Assembly (NCBI RefSeq): GCF_003860345.1
Contig: NZ_CP034179.1
Location: 3,952,001 to 4,016,000 of the forward strand
Reading direction: 5' to 3'
Length of the DNA stretch: 64,000 nt
Origin: Caenibius tardaugens NBRC 16725
GTDB lineage: Bacteria > Pseudomonadota > Alphaproteobacteria > Sphingomonadales > Sphingomonadaceae
This document shows, in pieces, positions 26,361 through 33,035 of this stretch (positions are counted from its first letter, which is position 1; every line of letters begins with the position of its first letter). Under the pieces are notes generated by a model. It was given only the letters and a program-made list of their open reading frames with translations. It was not told where the DNA came from and did not search any database. A program made the position numbers and the translations under genes.

Positions 26361-26470
26361 GGAAACCTTCTGAAACACGAGCCGGTCAGCTTCGGCGACC
26401 GGGTGGCGGACGCGTATGTCCAGGGCCACCCGGCCTAAAGGCGTTCGCGCCTGACGTGTTTCAGGTTTCC
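26361..26470 (+). ncRNA. Candidate structured RNA with multibranch fold
   Basis: A long closing stem is formed by GGAAACC (26361-26367) with GGTTTCC (26464-26470) and TGAAACACG (26371-26379) with CGTGTTTCA (26455-26463). That is 16 base pairs with one 3-base bulge. Inside are further helices: CCGGTC/GACCGG (26382-26402, partly competing), GGGTGGC-GGAC/GTCC-GCCACCC (26401-26431), and AGGCG-TTCG-CGCCT (26439-26452). Such a multibranch fold is typical of riboswitches or structured sRNAs. No known class is recognised. It sits about 105 bases upstream of the GGDEF-like gene on the same strand. Confidence 0.55.
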
Positions 26471-26488
26471 AACACCCGGTTCCAGGGC

Positions 26489-26516
26489 CGGCACGTCTCC
26501 AATCGGAGATGTGCCG
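26489..26516 (+). other. 12-bp hairpin upstream of GGDEF-like gene
   Basis: CGGCACGTCTCC pairs with GGAGATGTGCCG (one G-U pair) around an AATC loop. There is no U-run after it, so it is not an ordinary intrinsic terminator. It lies between the multibranch element and the GTG start at 26576 and could act as its expression platform. Confidence 0.5.
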
Positions 26517-26575
26517 CCGGCTGTCCGGAAGACTCGCGGCACGGTAGTTGGAGCGCTGGTCGAGTAGGACAAGAT

Positions 26576-27469
26576 GTGAACATCGAGGTTCCCGTTGAAC
26601 AGCTCGGCGATCGGCAGCAACGGTTCGTGCGAGAAGGCATATGGCTGGGTATTGTCGTCGCCTGCGCGCTGCTGGCGGCCGTGAAGCCGGCTCTGTCCAG
26701 TATCACCGCAGCAGCCCTCTACATCCCGATTGTCTGCGTCGCGTTTTGGAAACTCGGCGAAAAAGCTGGCTGGTTCGTGGCGTTTTTGATCGGCCTTACC
26801 ACAGGCTTATCGGCATCCGGACCGGCCCCCATCAACCTGGCAGTCCATGTTCTGGTTTTTGCACTCGCCGGCTGGGTTGGTTCGAGAGTTCTACGCATCT
26901 CCACGGGCCCGGGCAATCATGCCGGGCACGATCCTTTGACCGGGGCACTTACCAGAGAGGCGTTTGACGACGCCTTGAAGCAGGCAGTTGAGCCGACGCA
27001 GGGAAGCAGAAGTCTGGTGTTGCTCGCCGTGGTCGATCTCGATGATCTCGGAGCCATCAATGGCCGCTTCGGTCGACGAGAAGGCGATCGAGTTCTGATG
27101 GCCTTCGCACAGCAGGCTCGACGGTCATTAGGAAGCACAGGCATCTTCGGAAGGATTGGAGGAGACCGGTTCGGTTTCCTCGTTGCTGTCAATTCACACG
27201 ACAAGGGCGAACGCTTCGCCATTGGACTACAGACAGCCCTGTCCTTCGTTCTCGCCAGGCGCACCAATATGGTGACATGCAGCATGGGAGCCTTGCTGAT
27301 TTCTCCCCAGAACCGGCGGAGCGTCGTATCGCTGATGGACAGTGTCGAGCAGCTTGTGATTACCGCAAAGCGTTCCGGGAAGAATGCAGTCGAGCTTGAG
27401 TGGAACGGGCTTCACTCCCTGCGCCTGGTTCCGCGATATTCGTCGGTTGTGACCAGGGGTGAGCAATGA
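26576..27469 (+). CDS. Membrane GGDEF-domain protein with altered signature (GGDRF)
   Basis: A 297-residue protein read from GTG 26576, which has AGGA upstream. The in-frame stretch back to 26189 overlaps folded RNA and looks non-coding. Three or four TM segments (about residues 18-110) precede a GGDEF domain. That domain has DPLTGALTREAF, DLDDLGAINGRFGRREGDRVL and the signature IGGDRF in place of GG(D/E)EF. Loss of the catalytic Glu suggests weak or no cyclase activity and a possible c-di-GMP or GTP sensing role. The upstream RxxD inhibitory site is absent. It ends inside the start of a 58-codon ORF. Confidence 0.75.
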   Translation: MNIEVPVEQLGDRQQRFVREGIWLGIVVACALLAAVKPALSSITAAALYIPIVCVAFWKLGEKAGWFVAFLIGLTTGLSASGPAPINLAVHVLVFALAGWVGSRVLRISTGPGNHAGHDPLTGALTREAFDDALKQAVEPTQGSRSLVLLAVVDLDDLGAINGRFGRREGDRVLMAFAQQARRSLGSTGIFGRIGGDRFGFLVAVNSHDKGERFAIGLQTALSFVLARRTNMVTCSMGALLISPQNRRSVVSLMDSVEQLVITAKRSGKNAVELEWNGLHSLRLVPRYSSVVTRGEQ

Positions 27470-27642
27470 TGGAACGGGACGTCATGCAGGGCAGGGCGGC
27501 CGACCTGATGCGCGAAGCCCTTGTCTTGCTCGACAGGCTCGACGCGGACCTTGCCGCTGTTCATCTCCAATGGGCGCTGGATTTGATGAGACAGAAATCG
27601 ATCACGACAAGGCTGAGGGCGCCTAAGAGGAAAATTAGATAA
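27466..27642 (+). CDS. Small 58-residue protein coupled to GGDEF-like gene
   Basis: The ATG overlaps the GGDEF stop (ATGATG). The product is amphipathic and helical: ADLMREALVLLDRLDADLAA and HLQWALDLM, followed by a basic tail TTRLRAPKRKIR. It resembles small sphingomonad proteins of unknown function with LLD and VAxHLQxALD patterns, from memory only. The coupling suggests a role linked to the upstream signalling protein. Confidence 0.6.
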   Translation: MMERDVMQGRAADLMREALVLLDRLDADLAAVHLQWALDLMRQKSITTRLRAPKRKIR

Positions 27643-27688
27643 GATAATATGTTAGCTGACATTTTCGAGGGAATTTACGATCCTCCGA

Positions 27689-27829
27689 GATTTCATCGGC
27701 CTGATGTTTTCGGCGGGAATCGCGACGATCCAGAACGATCCGGAGGAGGCCATGCGCGAAGCTGACCTGTCCCTCTACAAGGCCAAGAACGCCGGCCGCA
27801 ATCGGACGAGCTACAAGGAGGCGGCGTAG
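27689..27829 (+). pseudogene. Remnant of a second GGDEF domain (C-terminal end)
   Basis: The frame ending at TAG 27827-27829 reads MFSAGIATI, then DPEEAMREADLSLYKAKNAG, then RNRTSYKEAA. This is the standard C-terminal part of diguanylate cyclases (SxGIA, ADxALYxAKxxGRNR). The signature half is missing, there is a stop just upstream (27653-27655) and no start or ribosome site. It is probably debris of a deleted or duplicated cyclase next to the intact GGDEF-like gene. Confidence 0.75.
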
Positions 27830-27946
27830 CCCCAATCCGAGCAAATCGGGCTGGCCGATCGTCTGACGCGCCAGGCAAGCATTTGCAATCCCCCTCACTT
27901 CGTTTAGGTAGCCGCTCCGAGAGTCGGGTTATCCGGCTCTCATTGA

Positions 27947-28155
27947 TCGCGCCGGTGCCCCGAAAGGGGCTTAATCGGGAATGCGGTGCGGGGCTTGCCT
28001 CCAAATCCGCGGCTGTCCCTGCAACTGTAAGCGGATAGCGCGATGCACATCGCTCCTCGTTGAAGGAGCAGCCACTGGGCCGGACGCTAAATCATGCGAG
28101 GCCTGGGAAGGCGCGCATCAAGCTTTGACCCGCGAGCCAGGAGACCTGCCGGCGT
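27947..28155 (+). promoter_or_regulatory. Cobalamin riboswitch 1 (controls btuB-like gene)
   Basis: Adenosylcobalamin-sensing aptamer with its conserved blocks in order. These are CCGGTGCCC (27952-27960), AATCGGGAATGCGGTGCGG, CAAATCCGCGGCTGTCCC with the B12 box GCAACTGTAAGCGG (28021-28034), GCCACTGG, CTGGGAAGG and GAGCCAGGAGACCTGCC (28134-28150). It lies about 190 bases upstream of the TonB receptor GTG start, so B12 is expected to repress receptor and transporter expression. Confidence 0.95.
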
Positions 28156-28158
28156 CTG

Positions 28159-28216
28159 GTCGCTCTTGCCTTGGTCCAGGGGATGGCCGCGGCACGGTGA
28201 ACTCCGTCTGAGCGAC
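28159..28216 (+). promoter_or_regulatory. Expression platform stem of riboswitch 1
   Basis: GTCGCTC (28159-28165) can pair with GAGCGAC (28210-28216) across 44 bases that contain an inner ACGG-CCGT hairpin. The same stem, loop length and inner hairpin recur after riboswitch 2, so it is likely a functional switch element. A further perfect 8-bp stem GCGTGCCG/CGGCACGC (28279-28306) lies before the receptor start. Confidence 0.5.
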
Positions 28217-28341
28217 GAACGAGCGGCTGGGGCCGCATCGGAGACGTGTGTCGACCGCCCATGGCGTCCGGTCGCCACGCGTGCCGACCGTTCGTGAACG
28301 GCACGCCCCCGCCACGTCGCAAGACGCCGGGGGACCATTTC

Positions 28342-30378
28342 GTGATCAAGACCATCCTTTCCAGCGGCGCGATCGCCCTGATTTTCGGGGCTGTGCCTGC
28401 AAATGCCTGGGCGGAAGAGAGCAATCCGGTTGCCGACACCGAAACCGATGGCGGAAGCGATGCAATCGTCGTTTTCGGCCGTGGTGAGGCCAAGATCGGT
28501 ACAGCGCAGGCCGCCAGCGAAGGCAGTATCGGCGGAAGCGACTTGCTCGTTCGGCCACTGCTGCGCGTGGCCGAACTGCTTGAGGCGGTGCCGGGCATGG
28601 TTGCGGCCCAGCATTCGGGCAGCGGCAAGGCCAACCAGTATTTCCTGCGCGGGTTCAATCTCGATCATGGCTCGGACTTCACGACCTATATCGATGGCGT
28701 GCAGATGAACTTTCGCACGCATGGGCACGGTCAGGGCTATCTCGATCTCAACGGCCTCATCCCCGAAATCGTTGCGAAAGAGGATTTCCGAAAAGGCCCA
28801 TACCGCGCCGATGGCGGTGATTTCGCGCTGGCGGGGGCTGCCTATATGACGACCGTCGATGCATTCACCCGGCCATGGCTATCGGTCGAGGGTGGCTCCT
28901 ACGGTTGGCGCCGGGTTGCCGCAGGCGCGACCTTGCGCAATTTCGGACCCGGTGACCTTACGCTGGTCGCGCAGGCGAAAGTCTATGACGGCCCCTGGCA
29001 GGAGCCGGAACATTTGCGGCATTATTCCGGTTTTGCCAAATCCCGCGTGCCGGTCGGCGCGGGAACGCTGGAGGTTTCGCTTCATGCCTACCGTGCGACA
29101 TGGCGCCCGACAGAACAGATCCCCGAGCGGATCATCGGGACGCCGCTGTGTGCCGACGTGTTTTGTTCGCCCGATTCATCGGCGCGGGGAGAGACGACGC
29201 GCATCCTTGGCAACATCGCTATCAAGCAGCCGACGTGGCACGCCAATGCCTATGCGCAATTTTATGATTGGAGTATGTTCTCCAATCCCACCTACGCCGA
29301 TCCGGACGGCTCCAGCGCACAAATCGAGCAGTTCGACCGCCGCTGGGTCATGGGGCTCACGGCCCAGAAACACTGGGACATCGCGCATGGCCTGGCCTTG
29401 GCCGTGGGCACGGAGAACCGCTATGACCGCATTGGCAATGTCGGCGTCGATCATACGGCTGACCGGCGCTTTTTGGCCTCATTGGGACACTATCGTGTCG
29501 AAGAACTGTCGGGCGCGCTTTACGCGGAAGCGACCTGGAAGCCGGCCCCGGGTCTGCGCCTGACCGGCGGCGTTCGCGGCGACTATTACCATTATTCGGT
29601 GAGGGCCCGGGACGCGGTCGCCGCCGCGCTTGGCGAAGGGAGTGGTTCGGCCTCGATCGTTTCGCCCAAGCTATCGGCCGCTTACGCGATTTCACCCCAT
29701 TTCGAGGTCTACGCCAACTGGGGCCGAGGCTTCCACTCCAACGACGTCCGGGGGGCGGTGAACTCGGCCACCCCTGTTCCTGTTCTTGTTCGCGGTGTGG
29801 GCAAGGAACTGGGCGCGCGCCTGCAACTTTCCGGCGTGTCGCTCACGGCGACATACTGGTGGCTCGACGTCGATAGCGAACTTCGCTTTGTCGGCGATTC
29901 CAATGCGGTCGAACCGTCAGGTGCCAGCCGCCGCCACGGCTATGAGATCGTGGCCTTCTGGCGGCCGCTGCCCTGGCTCGCACTCGACGCCAATTACACG
30001 GCGAGCCACGCTCGCTACGACAACGGCGATCACATCCCCAACGCATTCGAGAATGCCGCATCGGCGAGTGTGGCCATTGTCCGTGATCCCTGGGAGGCGA
30101 GCATTCGGGTGCGTCACCTGGGGCCATCGCCGCTGATCGAGGACAACAGCGTTCGCGATAAAGGCAGCACGGTGGTTAATGCCCGCGCAGCCTGGAAGGG
30201 CAAGCGGATCGAGCTGTTCGGCGAGGTTCTGAACGTGTTCGACAGCCGCGACAAGGACATCGCCTATTTCTACGAATCCTACATCCCGGCCTATGACCCC
30301 GGCCGCCCGGTGGAAGGCCGGCTCAGCCGGGTAGTCGAACCCCGAACCCTCAGATTGGGCGCGAAATTCAATTTCTGA
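28342..30378 (+). CDS. btuB: BtuB-like TonB-dependent cobalamin (or cobalt complex) receptor
   Basis: Outer-membrane receptor of 678 residues. The GTG at 28342 is chosen because it follows CGGGGGA and starts an exact signal peptide (VIKTILSSGAIALIF to NAWAEES); the ATG at 28246 would add 32 residues of riboswitch leader. The plug contains LLRVAELLEAVPGMVAAQH and YFLRGFNLDHGSDFTTYIDGVQMN. The barrel ends in RLGAKFNF with a terminal Phe. Riboswitch control and the cobalt transporter downstream make cobalamin or corrinoid uptake the likely role. The plug DHG motif also appears in receptors for other ligands, so specificity is inferred from context. Confidence 0.85.
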   Translation: MIKTILSSGAIALIFGAVPANAWAEESNPVADTETDGGSDAIVVFGRGEAKIGTAQAASEGSIGGSDLLVRPLLRVAELLEAVPGMVAAQHSGSGKANQYFLRGFNLDHGSDFTTYIDGVQMNFRTHGHGQGYLDLNGLIPEIVAKEDFRKGPYRADGGDFALAGAAYMTTVDAFTRPWLSVEGGSYGWRRVAAGATLRNFGPGDLTLVAQAKVYDGPWQEPEHLRHYSGFAKSRVPVGAGTLEVSLHAYRATWRPTEQIPERIIGTPLCADVFCSPDSSARGETTRILGNIAIKQPTWHANAYAQFYDWSMFSNPTYADPDGSSAQIEQFDRRWVMGLTAQKHWDIAHGLALAVGTENRYDRIGNVGVDHTADRRFLASLGHYRVEELSGALYAEATWKPAPGLRLTGGVRGDYYHYSVRARDAVAAALGEGSGSASIVSPKLSAAYAISPHFEVYANWGRGFHSNDVRGAVNSATPVPVLVRGVGKELGARLQLSGVSLTATYWWLDVDSELRFVGDSNAVEPSGASRRHGYEIVAFWRPLPWLALDANYTASHARYDNGDHIPNAFENAASASVAIVRDPWEASIRVRHLGPSPLIEDNSVRDKGSTVVNARAAWKGKRIELFGEVLNVFDSRDKDIAYFYESYIPAYDPGRPVEGRLSRVVEPRTLRLGAKFNF

Positions 30379-30395
30379 CGCTGCCGTTCGACCGG

Positions 30396-30424
30396 GCTGC
30401 GCGGGGTTTGTTCCGCCGCGCGGC
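30396..30424 (+). terminator. GC-rich stem-loop after btuB-like gene
   Basis: GCTGCGCGG (30396-30404) pairs with CCGCGCGGC (30416-30424), one G-U pair, 11-base loop, then TTTCGTCCCT. The T-run is only three bases, so it is probably a weak terminator or an mRNA-stabilising hairpin within the btuB-nicT operon. Confidence 0.4.
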
Positions 30425-30451
30425 TTTCGTCCCTCAATCTCGGAAACGATC

Positions 30452-31492
30452 ATGCCACCATTCGCCAAACCTGCTTCCCTGCGCCGGCGGATCGCCGTTC
30501 TCTTCGCCGGGCTGATCGCCGCCAATATCGCTGCCTGGACCTGGGCGTTTAGCCTCTTTCACGCACAACCCCTGATGCTGGGCACGGCCTTGCTCGCTTG
30601 GGGGCTGGGCCTGCGCCACGCGGTCGATGCCGATCATATCGCGGCCATCGACAACGTGACCCGCAAGCTGATGCAGGAGGGGCAGCGACCGATTGCGGTC
30701 GGTTTCTGGTTTGCGATCGGGCATTCGGCGATTATCGCCGTGGCCTCTATCACCATCGCCCTCACTGCCAGCGTTCTCTCCCGGTTCGGCGCATTCAAGG
30801 AAATCGGCGGGGTGATCGCCACCGTGGTTTCTGCCTTCTTCCTGTTCACCATCGCCGGCATGAACCTACTCATTCTGCGTTCCGTGTGGAGCATTTTTGC
30901 TCATGTCCGCGCGGGTGGAACCTATGTCGAGGACGACCTCGATCTGCTGGTGAGCTCGCGCGGTCTGCTCTCGCGGCTGTTTCGGCCAATGTTCCGCCTG
31001 GTGAATACGAGCTGGCACATGGCCCCGCTCGGCTTCCTGTTCGGTCTCGGCTTCGATACGGCCAGCGAAGTCGCCATTCTGGGCATGTCCGCCAACCAGG
31101 CCGCCAACGGGCTTTCGATCGGCACGATCCTGGTCCTGCCCGCGCTGTTCACTGCCGGCATGGCGCTGATCGATACGGCGGACGGGGTAGTGATGTTGGG
31201 TGCCTACGAGTGGGCTTTCGTCAAGCCGCTCCGCAAGCTCTACTACAACATCACCATCACCCTGATCTCGGCCATCGTGGCGATCCTGATCGGCGGAATC
31301 GAAACTCTGGCCCTAATTGGCGACAAACTTGGCCTGACCGGTTGGCCTTGGGGGCTGGCGACCAGGCTGGGCGAGAACTTCAACAGCCTTGGCTTTGCAA
31401 TCATCGGGCTTTTCGCGCTGTGTTGGCTCGCCAGCTTCGCGATCTACCGCTGGAAGCGCTTCGACGAGATCGAGGTGCCGGTCGCCGGGTGA
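30452..31492 (+). CDS. NiCoT-family nickel/cobalt transporter
   Basis: A 346-residue inner-membrane permease for Co(II) or Ni(II). The family signature LRHAVDADHIAAIDN (HAVDADH at residues 56-62) is the metal selectivity site in TM2, and FWFAIGHSAIIA and LGFDTASE are the second and third conserved motifs. About eight TM segments are seen. It lies 73 bases after the B12-regulated receptor and directly before the second cobalamin riboswitch, so cobalt for corrinoid synthesis is the probable substrate. Confidence 0.93.
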   Translation: MPPFAKPASLRRRIAVLFAGLIAANIAAWTWAFSLFHAQPLMLGTALLAWGLGLRHAVDADHIAAIDNVTRKLMQEGQRPIAVGFWFAIGHSAIIAVASITIALTASVLSRFGAFKEIGGVIATVVSAFFLFTIAGMNLLILRSVWSIFAHVRAGGTYVEDDLDLLVSSRGLLSRLFRPMFRLVNTSWHMAPLGFLFGLGFDTASEVAILGMSANQAANGLSIGTILVLPALFTAGMALIDTADGVVMLGAYEWAFVKPLRKLYYNITITLISAIVAILIGGIETLALIGDKLGLTGWPWGLATRLGENFNSLGFAIIGLFALCWLASFAIYRWKRFDEIEVPVAG

Positions 31493-31586
31493 GCGGTTAT
31501 CCGTGAAACCGGCGACAAGGATTGGCTTGCCATTCATTTTGCGATAGGGGCCGCGGCGAAGGTCCGGCCTGTTCGGCCCTTCACTG

Positions 31587-31793
31587 ATCGCGCCGGTGCC
31601 CCGAACGGGGCTTAATCGGGAATGCGGTGCGGAATGCCTGGCTTTCCAAATCCGCGGCTGTCCCTGCAACTGTAAGCGGATAGCGCGATGCACATGCCCC
31701 TCATTTGCGGGGGCGGCCACTGGACTGCGCCTCGGCAAGTCTGGGAAGGCGTGCATCAAGCTGTGACCCGCGAGCCAGGAGACCTGCCGGCGC
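31587..31793 (+). promoter_or_regulatory. Cobalamin riboswitch 2 (controls cobW-cob operon)
   Basis: A second complete cobalamin aptamer: CGCCGGTGCC (31591-31600), AATCGGGAATGCGGTGCGG, CAAATCCGCGGCTGTCCC plus the B12 box GCAACTGTAAGCGG (31667-31680), GCCACTGG, CTGGGAAGG and GAGCCAGGAGACCTGCC (31772-31788). It is very similar to riboswitch 1 except for the P6-type arm. The operon it heads makes B12, so this is end-product repression of synthesis. Confidence 0.95.
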
Positions 31794-31797
31794 ACCG

Positions 31798-31855
31798 GTC
31801 GCTCTTGCCTGATCCAGGGGATGGTCACGGCACGGTAACTCTCCGTCTGAGCGAC
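31798..31855 (+). promoter_or_regulatory. Expression platform stem of riboswitch 2
   Basis: GTCGCTC (31798-31804) and GAGCGAC (31849-31855) enclose 44 bases with an inner ACGG-CCGT hairpin, matching the arrangement after riboswitch 1. The remaining leader 31856-31988 is GC-rich and holds no other gene. Confidence 0.5.
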
Positions 31856-31988
31856 GAAGCTGTGCGGCTGGGGCTGCACGGCCGCGTGGTCACGGGTGCC
31901 TTGTCGCGCCCGCCCGTCGCCCGCGCGCCGACCGGACCTGTCCGGCAAGCCCTGCGCTTTCTCGCTCCGGCGCGCGGGGGAAGTTGCC

Positions 31989-33026
31989 ATGTCCGACCTG
32001 TCCAAGCTGCCGGTCACGATCATTACGGGTTTTCTGGGCGCGGGGAAAACCACGCTCATCAGCCATCTGATCCGCAATGCCGGCGGCCGCAGGCTGGCGG
32101 TGGTGGTCAACGAATTCGGCACGCTGGGGGTGGACGGCGACATCCTGCAATCCTGCGCCATTCCCGACTGCCCGGCGGAAAACATCGTCGAATTGGCCAA
32201 TGGCTGCATCTGCTGCACAGTGGCCGATGATTTCATCCCCACGGTCGAGAAGTTGCTGGCGCTCGATCCGCGCCCCGATCACATCCTGATTGAAACCTCG
32301 GGCCTTGCCCTGCCCAAGCCCTTGCTGAAGGCGTTCGACTGGCCGGCGATCCGCAGCCGGATCACGGTCGATGGCGTGCTGGCGCTGGCCGATGCCGAGG
32401 CGGTCGCCGCTGGCCGTTTCGCGCCAGACCTTGCCGCGCTCGAGGCGCAGCGCGCCGCCGATCCGGGCATCGATCACGAAACCCCGCTGTCCGAGGTGTT
32501 CGAGGACCAGCTTGCCTGCGCCGACATGGTGCTGCTCACCAAGTGCGATCTGGCCGGGCCGGAGGGCATCGCCGCCGCCCGCGCGGTGATCGCCGCCGAG
32601 GCACCGCGCCCGGTGCCGGTGATCGAGATGGCCGAGGGCGTGGTCGATCCGCGCGTGATCTTGGGGCTTGGCGCCGCCGCCGAGGACGACATCGCCGCGC
32701 GCCCGTCGCACCACGACGGCGACGATGAACACGAGCACGAGGATTTCGACAGCACCGTGATCGCGTTTGGCGAGATCGCCGATCCGGCGGACCTTGCGCG
32801 CCGGATCGAGACGCTGGCGCGCGATCATGCGATCCTGCGTGTGAAGGGCTATGCCGCCGTGACCGGCAAGCCGATGCGCCTGCTGGTGCAGGCGGTCGGC
32901 GCGCGCGTGCGCCACCACTATGACCGCCCGTGGCGTCCGGGCGAGTCGCGCCTGACCCAACTAGTCGCCATCGCCGAGCACGACGCGATCGACCACGGCG
33001 TGCTGCGCGCGGTGCTCGAAGGCTGA
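31989..33026 (+). CDS. cobW: CobW-family G3E GTPase metallochaperone
   Basis: A 345-residue GTPase that supplies cobalt for CobN-dependent insertion. The ATG at 31989 is followed by SDLSKLPVTIITGFLGAGKTT; the Walker A motif GFLGAGKT is at residues 14-21. The metal site GCICC is in ELANGCICCTV, and TKCD is the guanine-specificity motif. An acidic, His-rich loop SHHDGDDEHEHED before the C-terminal domain can bind divalent metal. It is the first gene after riboswitch 2 and lies 9 bases before cobN. Confidence 0.95.
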   Translation: MSDLSKLPVTIITGFLGAGKTTLISHLIRNAGGRRLAVVVNEFGTLGVDGDILQSCAIPDCPAENIVELANGCICCTVADDFIPTVEKLLALDPRPDHILIETSGLALPKPLLKAFDWPAIRSRITVDGVLALADAEAVAAGRFAPDLAALEAQRAADPGIDHETPLSEVFEDQLACADMVLLTKCDLAGPEGIAAARAVIAAEAPRPVPVIEMAEGVVDPRVILGLGAAAEDDIAARPSHHDGDDEHEHEDFDSTVIAFGEIADPADLARRIETLARDHAILRVKGYAAVTGKPMRLLVQAVGARVRHHYDRPWRPGESRLTQLVAIAEHDAIDHGVLRAVLEG

Positions 33027-33035
33027 ACGCCGGCG

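Noticed and set aside
26189-26575. N-terminal extension of the GGDEF-like frame from ATG 26189
   Set aside because: Composition is not protein-like, it covers strong RNA stems, and GTG 26576 has a ribosome site and begins at the conserved part.
28246-28341. ATG 28246 as start of the btuB-like gene
   Set aside because: It adds 32 residues encoded by the riboswitch leader in front of a complete signal peptide starting at GTG 28342.
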